Shown here piece after piece: positions 52,159 to 60,423 of a stretch of DNA of 64,000 nucleotides; position 1 is the first letter of the stretch; each line of letters starts with the position of its first letter. The notes beneath the pieces were generated by a model. That model saw only the letters and a list, made by a program, of their open reading frames with translations, ran no database searches and was not told the DNA's origin. A program made the position numbers and the translations under genes. The stretch is from Stenotrophomonas panacihumi (GTDB lineage: Bacteria > Pseudomonadota > Gammaproteobacteria > Xanthomonadales > Xanthomonadaceae), in contig NZ_LLXU01000054.1 in NCBI RefSeq assembly GCF_001431645.1, positions 1-64,000 on the forward strand. Reading direction: 5' to 3'.

Positions 52159-52995
52159 TCAGGCGCTGCGCACGATGGCGCGGGCCGCGTCGAGCCACAG
52201 GACGTGGTCGGCGCGCGCGGGCAGCGTGCGCAGCGCCTGCCGGCTGACCCGTTCGTAGTGCTGCAGGAAACGGGCGAGCGCGGCCGCATCCATCCCGGCG
52301 CGGCCGGACGAGGCGGCCACCAGCCCCTGCTCCTGCTGCCCACGCCAGGCGGTGACGACCTCGAACGAAGGCGCCTGCAAGGCCCACAGCCGGTGAAGGC
52401 GGTCCCACAGCGCGGGGTAGTCACGTGCCAGCGCCGCATTGCAGTAGCGCCGCCATGCCCCGTCGGCATCTTCATCGCGTTCCAGCGCGTTGAGCGGCGT
52501 GGCGAGCGCCGCGTCGGCCTCGGCCGGCACGCCCACGCACCAGCCTTCGAGCACCAGCAGGTCGAGCGGGCTGTCCACGCGTGGCCATTCGCGCTCCGGC
52601 AGGCGCTCGTCGGCGAGCTTGTCGAAGCGCGGCAGGCGCAGCGGGTGGCCGGCGTCGATGGCGTCCAGCACCTGCGCGGCCAGCGCCAGGTCGTGCGTGC
52701 CGGGCGGGCCGCGCGTGCGCAGCAGCGGATGCACCTGGCCGGCGAGCGCGCGGCGTTGCGCGGCGGTGAGGTAGAGGTCATCCAGCGACAACGTGGCTGC
52801 GACATGTCCGCGCACCCGCGCGGCCTGCACCACCGCATCGGCCAGCGTGGATTTGCCGCTGCCCTGCAGGCCGCTGATGGCCAGCACCGCGGTGCGGCCA
52901 TCGGCGGGGCGATGCGCCAGCGCATCGGCGAGGACCGTTTCGGCCAGCAATGCGCCGGCCGGCGGGGACGGGGTCGAGTGCGCTTTCACCTGCAT
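52159..52995 (-). CDS. P-loop kinase of the glycerate/uridine-kinase-like (Tda10) type
   Basis: A 278-residue protein. Walker A is [17 protein letters not shown], Walker-B-like sites are LSLDDLYLT and [12 protein letters not shown], and [17 protein letters not shown] follows. The layout matches PRK/uridine-kinase-like small-molecule kinases, as in yeast Tda10 and plant glycerate 3-kinase. Substrate can not be stated. The ATG at 52995 is 6 bases after TATTGT and lacks a Shine-Dalgarno, so it may be leaderless. It diverges from pdxH with 40 bases between. Confidence 0.8.
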   Translation of the reverse strand: MQVKAHSTPSPPAGALLAETVLADALAHRPADGRTAVLAISGLQGSGKSTLADAVVQAARVRGHVAATLSLDDLYLTAAQRRALAGQVHPLLRTRGPPGTHDLALAAQVLDAIDAGHPLRLPRFDKLADERLPEREWPRVDSPLDLLVLEGWCVGVPAEADAALATPLNALERDEDADGAWRRYCNAALARDYPALWDRLHRLWALQAPSFEVVTAWRGQQEQGLVAASSGRAGMDAAALARFLQHYERVSRQALRTLPARADHVLWLDAARAIVRSA

Positions 52996-53035
52996 GCGGC
53001 CACAATAGCGCCAACGACGCTGCTGCACGGATCCC

Positions 53036-53635
53036 ATGACCGACTTTTACGCCGAAGCCCTGTCGACTTTCGCGTCCCTGTACCAGGAAGCCCAGCAGGG
53101 CGACGAGATCGAGCCGAGCGCGATGACGCTCGCCACGGCGAGCCTGGAAGGCCGCCCGAGCGCGCGCACCGTGCTGCTGAAGTCCTTCGACGAACGCGGC
53201 TTCGTGTTCTACACCCACATCGAGAGCCCCAAGGGCCGCGAGCTGCAGGCCAACCCGCAGGCCGCGCTGCTGTTCCTGTGGCGGCGGTTGCGCGAGGCGG
53301 GCATCCAGGTGCGCATCGAGGGCGAAGTGCAGCAGGTCTCGGCCGCCGAGTCCGATGCGTACTTCGCCTCGCGGCCCCGCCAGAGCCAGATCGGCGCGTG
53401 GGCCTCGATGCAGTCGCGCACCTTGTCCTCGCGCGAGGAGTTCGAGCAGCGGCTGGCGAAGGTCGAGTCCGGCTTCGAAGGGCGCGAGGTGCCGCGGCCG
53501 GAAGGTTGGGGCGGCTTCCGCGTGGTGCCGCAGCGCTTCGAGTTCTGGTACGGCGCGCAGTTCCGCCTGCACGAGCGCTGGCGCTACGAGTGCGACGCCG
53601 CCGGCGCGTGGAGCAAGCGGATGCTGTACCCCTGA
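53036..53635 (+). CDS. pdxH: Pyridoxamine 5'-phosphate oxidase
   Basis: A 199-residue FMN enzyme that oxidises PNP and PMP to PLP. FMN- and substrate-binding stretches are [40 protein letters not shown], the [14 protein letters not shown] block and the C-terminal [17 protein letters not shown]. Length is usual. Divergent from a P-loop kinase; yggS, which handles PLP, is 5 kb away. Confidence 0.97.
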   Translation: MTDFYAEALSTFASLYQEAQQGDEIEPSAMTLATASLEGRPSARTVLLKSFDERGFVFYTHIESPKGRELQANPQAALLFLWRRLREAGIQVRIEGEVQQVSAAESDAYFASRPRQSQIGAWASMQSRTLSSREEFEQRLAKVESGFEGREVPRPEGWGGFRVVPQRFEFWYGAQFRLHERWRYECDAAGAWSKRMLYP

Positions 53636-53640
53636 CGGCC

Positions 53641-53997
53641 ATGCGCCTGCGGCCGGTCTACCGCATCACGGTGTTCGTGCCGCCGGCACACCTGCAGGCC
53701 TTGCAGGACGGCATCCGCGCGGTGGAGCCGCTGGGCGATGACCGCTACGACCAGGTGATGTGGCTGTCCGCGCCGGGGCTGGAGCAGTTCCGGCCGCTGG
53801 ACGGCGCGCGGCCGGCGCAGGGCGAGCAGGGGATGTTGTCGAGCCTGCCCAGCGTGCGGCTGGAGTTCGCCATTCCGCGCGAAGCGGACCGGCTGGCGCG
53901 CGTGCTGGAAGAAGGCGTGCGCCGGCATCATCCGTGGGAGTCGCCGGCGATCTTCGTCGACGAAAGCCTGCAGCCGGTGTTCGACGAAGACCCCTAG
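53641..53997 (+). CDS. NIF3/YqfO-like small protein
   Basis: A 118-residue protein with a ferredoxin-like fold pattern: VYRITVFVPPAHLQALQDGI at the start, GDDRYDQVMWLSAPGLEQFRP in the middle, then VRLEFAIPREADRLARVL and HHPWESPAIFVDE. These match the inserted PII-like domain of YqfO/NIF3 proteins as a stand-alone gene. No dinuclear metal site is present, so it may be a small-molecule sensor. It starts 5 bases after pdxH and shares its stop codon bases with the MFS gene on the other strand. Confidence 0.7.
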   Translation: MRLRPVYRITVFVPPAHLQALQDGIRAVEPLGDDRYDQVMWLSAPGLEQFRPLDGARPAQGEQGMLSSLPSVRLEFAIPREADRLARVLEEGVRRHHPWESPAIFVDESLQPVFDEDP

Positions 53998-55364
53998 ACG
54001 CGCCGAACCGTGGCCCACGCGGCCCCCGCCAGCGCCGCCGACAGGCCGAACGCGGCGAGATAGGCCCGCGTCGGCGTGGCTTCCAACAGGCCGGCAAACA
54101 CCGCGCCCGTTGCGGCGAGTGCTGCCGTCACCGCCATTGCCTCGCTCAGTTGCAAGGCCGAGCTGTTGCGACCTTGCAGGTGGGCCGGCGAGAGGGACAG
54201 CATCAACACCGACAGGCTCGGGTACAGCAGCCCCATGCCGACGCCGGCGAGCAGCCAACCCGCGATCGCCAGCCACGCCGGCCATCCGCCCACGCCCCCG
54301 GCGACCGTCGCGATGCCGGCCAGCAGCCACGAGGCCCCGATACCCATCGCGCGCAGGCGGCGGTGGGCCTGCAGCCGGTGGCCCTGGTACCAGGATCCCG
54401 CGCTCCAGCCGAGTGCGCCGACACTGAGGGCGACCCCGGCGGCCAGCGGCGAATAGCCGTGCTCGCGCGACAGCAGTAGTGGCAGGAAGGCTTCGCAGCT
54501 GAAGAACGCCGCCGCGGCGATCCCGCGCAGCGCGATCACCGAAGGCAAACCGCGCCGCAGCGCCAGCGTGCCCGCAGGGAGCAGCCGATGGGCGCAGAGC
54601 AACAGCGCGCCGCCGCCGAGCAGCCACGCGCCGATGCGCGACGGCCACGGCAGCTGCTCGGCGACATGCAGCAACAGGGCCCCCGCCGCCGCGCCGATCG
54701 CCCAGCCCACCGGGCTCGGACCGGCCGGCGTAGCGGCCACCGAACGCGGCAGCGTGGCCAGTTCGCGCAGGCCGGGCCGCAGCAGCCAGGCCGCGGGCAC
54801 GGCCAGCAGCGGCACGCCGAGGAACACCCAGCGCCAGCCCAGGTGCTGGACGATCAACCCGCTGATCGCCGGCCCGACCAGCGAAGGCACCACCCACCCC
54901 GCGGAGAATGCAGCGAACACCTTCGGGCGCAGCGGCTCGGGATACAGCCGTCCCACGATCACGTACAGCGCCACGAAGAACGCGCCGGCCCCCAGGCCCT
55001 GCAGCAGGCGCCCGCCGACCAACACCGCCATGTCGCCCGCCACCCCGGACATCAGCAGGCCAGCGACGAAGCACGCCATCCCGCCCCACAACACGGGCGC
55101 GGGGCCGGCGCGGTCGCTCCACCGGCCGGCTACGGTCATGCCGACCAGGCTGGTCGCCAGCGTGCCGCCGAAGGCCAGGGCATAGAGCGACAGCCCGGAC
55201 AGTTCGCGCGCCACCGTCGGCATGGCCGTGGCGACGGCCAGCACCTCGAAGGCATTGAGGGCGACCAGCGCCACCATCGCCAGCGTGGTGGCGCGATAGC
55301 GCGGCGAGAGGATCGAAGGAGGCGCGGCGTGCGCGGGCGGATGCTCGAAGGTTTCGACGTTCAT
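53994..55364 (-). CDS. MFS transporter under SoxR control
   Basis: A 456-residue membrane protein with about 14 hydrophobic segments and N-terminal signature [20 protein letters not shown], the motif-A-like [18 protein letters not shown] and motif C in [13 protein letters not shown]. It fits drug/metabolite exporters. Its promoter (55411-55441) carries a SoxR box in a 19-base spacer, so it should be induced by redox-active compounds. The stop overlaps the convergent NIF3-like gene in a shared CTAG. Confidence 0.88.
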   Translation of the reverse strand: MNVETFEHPPAHAAPPSILSPRYRATTLAMVALVALNAFEVLAVATAMPTVARELSGLSLYALAFGGTLATSLVGMTVAGRWSDRAGPAPVLWGGMACFVAGLLMSGVAGDMAVLVGGRLLQGLGAGAFFVALYVIVGRLYPEPLRPKVFAAFSAGWVVPSLVGPAISGLIVQHLGWRWVFLGVPLLAVPAAWLLRPGLRELATLPRSVAATPAGPSPVGWAIGAAAGALLLHVAEQLPWPSRIGAWLLGGGALLLCAHRLLPAGTLALRRGLPSVIALRGIAAAAFFSCEAFLPLLLSREHGYSPLAAGVALSVGALGWSAGSWYQGHRLQAHRRLRAMGIGASWLLAGIATVAGGVGGWPAWLAIAGWLLAGVGMGLLYPSLSVLMLSLSPAHLQGRNSSALQLSEAMAVTAALAATGAVFAGLLEATPTRAYLAAFGLSAALAGAAWATVRRV

Positions 55365-55410
55365 TGGGGGCGCAAGGAGGGCGGGCTTGCCCGGTAGGGC
55401 GGGGCGGCGC

Positions 55411-55441
55411 AGGATGCGGCCTCAACCGAAGTTGAGGTCAA
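55411..55441 (-). promoter_or_regulatory. SoxR box in the promoter of the MFS gene
   Basis: On the reverse strand TTGACC (55441-55436) and CATCCT (55416-55411) are 19 bases apart. The spacer holds CCTCAACTTCGGTTGAGG (55437-55420), a 7-bp-arm palindrome matching the SoxR operator CCTCAAGTTAACTTGAGG. The 19-base gap is the mark of MerR-family activated promoters. It is also 10 bases before the soxR ATG at 55447, so soxR may be autoregulated. Confidence 0.9.
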
Positions 55442-55446
55442 CCCTG

Positions 55447-55896
55447 ATGGACAAGACGCTGGCCGTGGGCGAAGTGGCCCGGCGCAGTGGGGTCGCCGTG
55501 TCGGCCTTGCACTTCTACGAACGCAAGGGACTGATCCACAGCGAGCGCAACGCTGGCAACCAGCGGCGCTATGCCCGCGACGTGCTGCGCCGGCTGGCGG
55601 TGATCCGCGTGGCGCAGCGGCTGGGAATCGCGCTGCGGCATGTCAGCGATGCGTTTTCCGTGTTGCCCGCGGGGCGCCCGCCCACGCGCGCGGAGTGGAC
55701 GCGCATGTCGGCGCGTTGGCGGGGCGAACTGGATCGGCGCATCGAGGCGATGCAGGTGTTGCGCGACCAGCTCGACGACTGCATCGGCTGCGGCTGTTTG
55801 TCGCTGCGTCGTTGCCGGCTGAGCAACCCGCACGACGAACTGGGCCAGCACGGCGACGGCGCGCGGCGCTGGCCCGAGCTGGAGATGCAGGACTAG
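55447..55896 (+). CDS. soxR: Redox-sensing MerR-family regulator SoxR
   Basis: A 149-residue regulator. The winged helix is [26 protein letters not shown]; the C-terminal [2Fe-2S] ligand set is [12 protein letters not shown]. These match SoxR, in which oxidation of the cluster by superoxide or redox-cycling dyes activates transcription. No soxS is visible; the MFS gene divergent from it carries the SoxR box, as in bacteria that use SoxR to control drug efflux directly. The ATG at 55447 gives the usual N terminus. Confidence 0.95.
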   Translation: MDKTLAVGEVARRSGVAVSALHFYERKGLIHSERNAGNQRRYARDVLRRLAVIRVAQRLGIALRHVSDAFSVLPAGRPPTRAEWTRMSARWRGELDRRIEAMQVLRDQLDDCIGCGCLSLRRCRLSNPHDELGQHGDGARRWPELEMQD

Positions 55897-55958
55897 CGTT
55901 CGCCATGCCGCGCCCCCGGCAGGCATGATGGAGATCCGCCCGCGCAGGAAGCCCGCCG

Positions 55959-56954
55959 ATGAAGGTCGCCGTCTACAGCACGCGTCGCTACGACCGGGTC
56001 ATGCTCGATCGTGCCAATGCCGCGCATCGCCATGAGCTGGTCTATGTGCAGGATGCCCTCAGCGTGGCGACCGCGCCGCTGGCCGAGGGCTGCGGGGCGG
56101 TCTGCGTGTTCGTCAACGACAACGTGGACGAGGCCGTGCTGGAAGCGTTGAAGACGCTGGGCATCGGCCTGGTGACGACCCGCTCCACCGGCTTCAACCA
56201 TATCGACGCGGTGGCCGCGCAGCGCCTGGGCATCGCCGCCACGCGCGTCACCGACTATTCGCCGTACTCGGTGGCCGAATTCGCCGTCGGCCTGCTGCTG
56301 GCGGTGAACCGGCGCATCGCGCGCGCCAGCCAGCGCACGCGCGATGGCAATTTCGAACTCGACGGTTTGATGGGCTTCGACCTGCACGGCCGCACGGTCG
56401 GCGTGGTCGGCACCGGCAAGATCGGGCGCATCTTCGCCTCGATCATGCGCGGCTTCGGCTGCCGCGTACTCGGCTTTGATCCGTACCCGGGCGCCGAGTT
56501 CGACGGCATCGGCCAATACGTCCCGCTGCCGCAGCTGCTGGCCGAGAGCGACGTGATTTCGCTGCACTGCCCGCTGACGCCGCAGACCCGGCACCTGATC
56601 GACGCGCAGTCGCTGCAGGGCGTGCGCCAGGGCGCGTTCCTCATCAACACCAGCCGCGGCGGGCTGATCGACACCGAAGCGGTGATCGACGCGCTGAAGA
56701 CCCACCGCCTGGGCGGCCTGGCGATCGATGTCTACGAGCAGGAGGCCGACCTGTTCTTCCAGGACCTGTCGGCCACGATCATCACCGACGATGTCATCCA
56801 GCGCCTGGTGTCGTTCCCCAACGTCATCGTGACCGGGCACCAGGCGTTCTTCACTGCCGAGGCGATCGGCCAGATCATGGCGACCACGCTGGAGAACATC
56901 ACCGCGTTCGAGCGCGGCGTGGCGTTGTCCAACCGGGTTCCGCTGCCGCGCTGA
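55959..56954 (+). CDS. ldhA: D-lactate dehydrogenase (fermentative, NAD-dependent)
   Basis: A 331-residue D-2-hydroxyacid dehydrogenase. Seen: TTRSTGFNHIDAVAAQRLG, VTDYSPYSVAEFAVGLLL, nucleotide fold GVVGTGKIGRIFASIM, catalytic RGGLIDTEAV (Arg in SRGGLID), a Glu in the EQEADLFFQD stretch and His in VTGHQAFFTAEA. Length and motifs agree with LdhA of E. coli (329 residues), which reduces pyruvate to D-lactate. AGGAAGCCCGCCG lies before the ATG. It converges on proC. Confidence 0.94.
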   Translation: MKVAVYSTRRYDRVMLDRANAAHRHELVYVQDALSVATAPLAEGCGAVCVFVNDNVDEAVLEALKTLGIGLVTTRSTGFNHIDAVAAQRLGIAATRVTDYSPYSVAEFAVGLLLAVNRRIARASQRTRDGNFELDGLMGFDLHGRTVGVVGTGKIGRIFASIMRGFGCRVLGFDPYPGAEFDGIGQYVPLPQLLAESDVISLHCPLTPQTRHLIDAQSLQGVRQGAFLINTSRGGLIDTEAVIDALKTHRLGGLAIDVYEQEADLFFQDLSATIITDDVIQRLVSFPNVIVTGHQAFFTAEAIGQIMATTLENITAFERGVALSNRVPLPR

Positions 56955-56961
56955 GCGCCGC

Positions 56962-57795
56962 TCAGCCGGCCGACAGTTCGCGGCCGCGGCGAGCGGCCGC
57001 ATCGATGGCCTGCGCCACCAGCGCCTCGAAGCCACCCGCCTGGAAAGTCTCGATCGCCGCCTGCGTCGTGCCCTTGGGCGAGGTGACGCGGCGACGCAGC
57101 TCGGCGGCCGTCTCGCCGGATTCGCTGAGCATGCGCGAGGCGCCGAGCAGGGTCTGGGCGACCAGCGTGGTGGCTGCGTCTTCCGGCAGCCCCTGCGCGA
57201 CCGCCGCCGCCTGCATGGCTTCGGCGAGCAGGAAGACATAGGCCGGCCCGCTGCCGGAGACCGCGGTGACGGCGTCCATCAGGGCTTCGTCCTCGATCCA
57301 TACCGTCTGCCCGGCACTGGCCAGCAGCGCCTGCGCGCGCGCGCGGCCATCGGCATCGACATCGGCCCCCGCGTACAGGCCGGTGACGCCGGCCCCGAGC
57401 AGGGCGGGCGTGTTGGGCATCGCGCGAACCACGCCGGCGTCTTCGCCCAGCCACTGGCGCAGGCGGTCGCGGCTGATGCCGGCGGCGATGGACACCACCA
57501 GCGGCCGCAGGATCTTCGCCAGCGGCGCGAGCGGCGCGCAGACCTCGGCCATCACCTGCGGCTTCACCGCCAGCAGCCAGGTGCGGCAATCCTCGGCGGC
57601 TTCGGCCGCGGTGACGTGCACCTGCACGCCGAAGTCGGTGGCCAGTTGCTCGCGCAGGGCATCCACCGGCTCGGCGACATGGATCGTGTTGGCGGGCACG
57701 CCTTGGCGGATCAAACCGGCGATCAGGCAGCGGGCCATGTTGCCGCCGCCGATGAAGGCGATCGGTTCGAAACGCGGAGCGGTGGTGTCGGGCAT
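56962..57795 (-). CDS. proC: Pyrroline-5-carboxylate reductase
   Basis: A 277-residue enzyme that performs the last step of proline synthesis. N-terminal fold FIGGGNMARCLIAGLIRQG, KPQVMAEVCAPLA, MPNTPALLGAGVTGLYA, and the C-terminal AVSGSGPAYVFLLAEAMQ and RRRVTSPKGTTQAAIETF are family signatures. In many Gammaproteobacteria proC sits with yggS; here the higBA module lies between them. Confidence 0.97.
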   Translation of the reverse strand: MPDTTAPRFEPIAFIGGGNMARCLIAGLIRQGVPANTIHVAEPVDALREQLATDFGVQVHVTAAEAAEDCRTWLLAVKPQVMAEVCAPLAPLAKILRPLVVSIAAGISRDRLRQWLGEDAGVVRAMPNTPALLGAGVTGLYAGADVDADGRARAQALLASAGQTVWIEDEALMDAVTAVSGSGPAYVFLLAEAMQAAAVAQGLPEDAATTLVAQTLLGASRMLSESGETAAELRRRVTSPKGTTQAAIETFQAGGFEALVAQAIDAAARRGRELSAG

Positions 57796-57840
57796 GGCGG
57801 GGCCTGCGGGTAAGCGGGCCCCGATGGTAGCGCGATGTGC

Positions 57841-58137
57841 TCAGGCCACCGAGGTGTGCGGCTGGATCCGGGCCAGCGTCTCGGCCAGGGCGTCGCGGGC
57901 GACGGCCTTGTCGTGGTCCATCTGCAGCTTCATCCAGAAGTCCTCGGAGGTGCCGAAGTAACGCGCCAGGCGCAAGGCCGTATCGGCGGTGATGCTGCGC
58001 TCGCCGTTGATGATCTTGCTGATGCGGTCCTGCGGTACTTCGATGGCCTTGGACAGCCGGTACTGGGTGATGCCGAGCGGGTCGAGGAACTCGTGGCGAA
58101 GGATCTCGCCGGGGGTGGGATAGGCAACGGAACGCAT
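57841..58137 (-). CDS. higA: HigA-family antitoxin
   Basis: A 98-residue XRE/HigA protein. N-terminal YPTPGEILRHEFLDPLGITQYRL with helix-turn-helix QYRLSKAIEVPQDRISKII and GTSEDFWMKLQMDHDKAVAR at the end are the usual HigA marks. It follows the toxin gene by 11 bases, in the HigB-HigA order. AGGAGGCCGC precedes the ATG. It neutralises HigB and represses the promoter. Confidence 0.93.
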   Translation of the reverse strand: MRSVAYPTPGEILRHEFLDPLGITQYRLSKAIEVPQDRISKIINGERSITADTALRLARYFGTSEDFWMKLQMDHDKAVARDALAETLARIQPHTSVA

Positions 58138-58148
58138 GGTGCGGCCTC

Positions 58149-58430
58149 CTAGTGGTAGTCCACGATCTCGACCTGGGCGGGCCCCTTCCAGGTCCATGTG
58201 AAGCAGACGCGGAACTGGTCGTTCACGCGGATGCTGTGTTGCCCTTCGCGGTCTCCGCGCAGGGCCTCCAACCAGTTCGCCGGCGGTGCCCGGAGGTCTT
58301 CCAGGTAGAGCGCGGCGTTCAACATGGCGAGCTTGCGCATGGCCGAGGCCTGGATGAAACCGAAGGCCGCGACCCGCTTGCCGTGGAAGAACGCCTGCGT
58401 TCGTTTGCAGGCAAAGGATTGGATGGCCAT
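58149..58430 (-). CDS. higB: HigB-family RNase toxin
   Basis: A 93-residue RelE/ParE-fold protein. Family segments are IQSFACKRTQAFFHGKRVA, AMRKLAMLNAALYLEDLRAPPANWLEAL and NDQFRVCFTWTWKGPAQVEIVDYH. HigB cleaves mRNA in the ribosome. The ATG at 58430 fits homologues; an in-frame TTG at 58460 is less likely. A -10 hexamer ends one base before this ATG, so the mRNA or the true start may differ by some codons. The pair is complete and may be active. Confidence 0.92.
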   Translation of the reverse strand: MAIQSFACKRTQAFFHGKRVAAFGFIQASAMRKLAMLNAALYLEDLRAPPANWLEALRGDREGQHSIRVNDQFRVCFTWTWKGPAQVEIVDYH

Positions 58431-58431
58431 G

Positions 58432-58470
58432 ATGCTAATGCCGCGCGTTACTATCGTCAAGCGTTAGCAT
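58432..58470 (-). promoter_or_regulatory. Promoter and likely HigA operator of higBA
   Basis: On the reverse strand TTGACG, 17 bases, TAGCAT (58437-58432). ATGCTAA at 58432-58438 and TTAGCAT at 58464-58470 make a perfect 7-bp inverted repeat with centres 32 bases apart, three helical turns, one arm over the -10. Confidence 0.6.
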
Positions 58471-58512
58471 GGCGCAGCACCTTCCCGATGGGCATCGGGC
58501 TTTCCCGCGACC

Positions 58513-59196
58513 TCAGGTGGGGCGAGCGCCCCGCGCGCCGAACAGGGCCGTGCCCACGCGCACCATCGTGGCGCCGCCGGCGATGGCGTCCGGGAAATCG
58601 CTGCTCATGCCCATGGAGAGGGTGTCGGCCGTGGGGTGCGCGGCGGCGAGCGCTTCGTGCAGTGCGCGCATGCGTGCGAACGCTGCTTGGCGCCGCGCGC
58701 GTTCGGGAAACGGGGCGGGGATGGCCATCAGCCCGCGCAGGCGCAGCGCCGGCTCGGCGGCGATGGCCGCGGCCAGTGCCTCGACCGCTTCGGGCGCGCA
58801 ACCATGCTTGCTCGCCTCGTCGTCGATGTTCACCTGGATGAGGACGTTCAGCGGCCCGCGCGCTGCGGGGCGATGGCGGGCGAGGGCGCCGACCAGCTTC
58901 GGCCGGTCCACCGTCTGCACCCAGTCGAACAACTGCGCGGCCTGCTCGGCCTTGTTGGATTGCAGGTGGCCGATGAGGTGCCACTCCAGGCCCCGCGACG
59001 ACAGTGCGGCGATCTTGCCGGCCGCTTCCTGCACGTAGTTTTCGCCGAAAGCGACCTGCCCCTGGGCTGCCAGCGCGGCCACGGCGTCGGCCGGCTGGGT
59101 CTTGGAAACCGCCAGCAGGCGCGCCGGTGGCCGCCCGGCCGCGCGCGCGGCGTTGTCCATTTCCGCCAGGATCGTTTGCAACGGGGAAACCGGCAC
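58513..59196 (-). CDS. yggS: PLP homeostasis protein YggS/PROSC
   Basis: A 227-residue PLP-binding TIM-barrel protein without known catalysis. The PLP lysine is in LLAVSKTQPADAV, and FGENYVQEAAGKI, WHLIGHLQSNKAEQAAQLF, VNIDDEASKHG and LSMGMSSDFPDAIAGGATMVRVGTALFG are family blocks. The GTG at 59196 with GGAAGAAG upstream is preferred; a TTG at 59217 would add seven codons. It is divergent from pilT, the usual arrangement in Gammaproteobacteria. Confidence 0.93.
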   Translation of the reverse strand: MPVSPLQTILAEMDNAARAAGRPPARLLAVSKTQPADAVAALAAQGQVAFGENYVQEAAGKIAALSSRGLEWHLIGHLQSNKAEQAAQLFDWVQTVDRPKLVGALARHRPAARGPLNVLIQVNIDDEASKHGCAPEAVEALAAAIAAEPALRLRGLMAIPAPFPERARRQAAFARMRALHEALAAAHPTADTLSMGMSSDFPDAIAGGATMVRVGTALFGARGARPT

Positions 59197-59227
59197 GACG
59201 TCTTCTTCCAGCCACAAGCAAGGGCGC

Positions 59228-59233
59228 TATACT
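59228..59233 (+). promoter_or_regulatory. Possible -10 of pilT
   Basis: TATACT lies 49 bases before the pilT ATG. The -35 is not clear. Confidence 0.45.
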
Positions 59234-59282
59234 GCCGCCCGGGGATAAACCTTTCCAGTCGCAGCCAGGGGAAACGCAGCGT

Positions 59283-60320
59283 ATGGATATCGCTGAACTA
59301 TTGGCCTTCTCGGTCAAGAACAAGGCGTCGGACCTGCACCTTTCCGCAGGGCTTCCGCCGATGATCCGTGTCGACGGCGATGTTCGCCGCATCAACATTC
59401 CGGCGTTGGACCACAAGCAGGTCCATGCGCTGGTGTACGACATCATGTCGGACAAGCAGCGCCGCGACTACGAGGAATTCCTCGAGGTCGACTTCTCGTT
59501 CGAGATCCCGTCGCTGGCGCGTTTCCGCGTCAACGCGTTCAACCAGAACCGCGGCGCCGGTGCGGTGTTCCGTACCATTCCCTCCGAGGTGCTGACGCTG
59601 GAGGACCTGGGCTGCCCGCCCATCTTCCGCCAGCTGATCGAACAGCCGCAGGGCCTGATCCTGGTCACCGGCCCGACGGGTTCGGGCAAGTCGACCACGC
59701 TCGCCGGCATGATCGACTTCATCAACAAGAACGAATACGGCCACATCCTCACCGTCGAGGACCCGATCGAATTCGTCCACACCTCGCAGAAGTGCCTGAT
59801 CAACCAGCGCGAGGTGCACCGCGACACGCACGGCTTCAACGAAGCCCTGCGCTCGGCGCTGCGTGAAGACCCGGACATCATCCTGGTCGGCGAGTTGCGC
59901 GACCTGGAAACCATCCGCCTGGCGCTGACCGCCGCCGAAACCGGCCACCTGGTGTTCGGCACGCTGCATACCAGCTCGGCGGCCAAGACCATCGACCGCA
60001 TCATCGACGTGTTCCCCGCCGGCGAGAAGCCGATGGTGCGCTCGATGTTGTCCGAATCGCTGCGCGCGGTGATCTCGCAGGCGCTGCTGAAGAAGGTCGG
60101 CGGTGGCCGTACCGCGGCGTGGGAGATCATGGTCGGCACCCCGGCCATCCGCAACCTGATCCGCGAGGACAAGGTGGCGCAGATGTACTCGGCCATCCAG
60201 ACCGGCCAGCAGTCGGGCATGCAGACGCTGGACCAGCACCTGCAGGACCTGGTCAAGCGCAGCCTGATCACCCGCAACCAGGCCCGCGAGTACGCCAAGG
60301 ACAAGCGCATCTTCGAATGA
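59283..60320 (+). CDS. pilT: Type IV pilus retraction ATPase PilT
   Basis: A 345-residue hexameric ATPase that depolymerises type IV pili for twitching. Walker A is GPTGSGKST at residues 130-138, preceded by the N-terminal ASDLHLSAGLPPMIR domain; Asp-box and Walker B are in EDPIEFVH and ALREDPDIILVGELRDLET; the His-box is TGHLVFGTLHTSSAAKT. The C-terminal AIRNLIRE motif of PilT is present. pilU follows after 103 bases. Confidence 0.98.
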   Translation: MDIAELLAFSVKNKASDLHLSAGLPPMIRVDGDVRRINIPALDHKQVHALVYDIMSDKQRRDYEEFLEVDFSFEIPSLARFRVNAFNQNRGAGAVFRTIPSEVLTLEDLGCPPIFRQLIEQPQGLILVTGPTGSGKSTTLAGMIDFINKNEYGHILTVEDPIEFVHTSQKCLINQREVHRDTHGFNEALRSALREDPDIILVGELRDLETIRLALTAAETGHLVFGTLHTSSAAKTIDRIIDVFPAGEKPMVRSMLSESLRAVISQALLKKVGGGRTAAWEIMVGTPAIRNLIREDKVAQMYSAIQTGQQSGMQTLDQHLQDLVKRSLITRNQAREYAKDKRIFE

Positions 60321-60423
60321 AGATGCGTGCCCGCCGCGGCGCCTGGCGTCGCGGCGGTCGTTCCGCCACCGGGGCGCCCCGGTCCGTTTACGCAGCCCCG
60401 ATCCCGATTCCCGGAGAGCCGCC

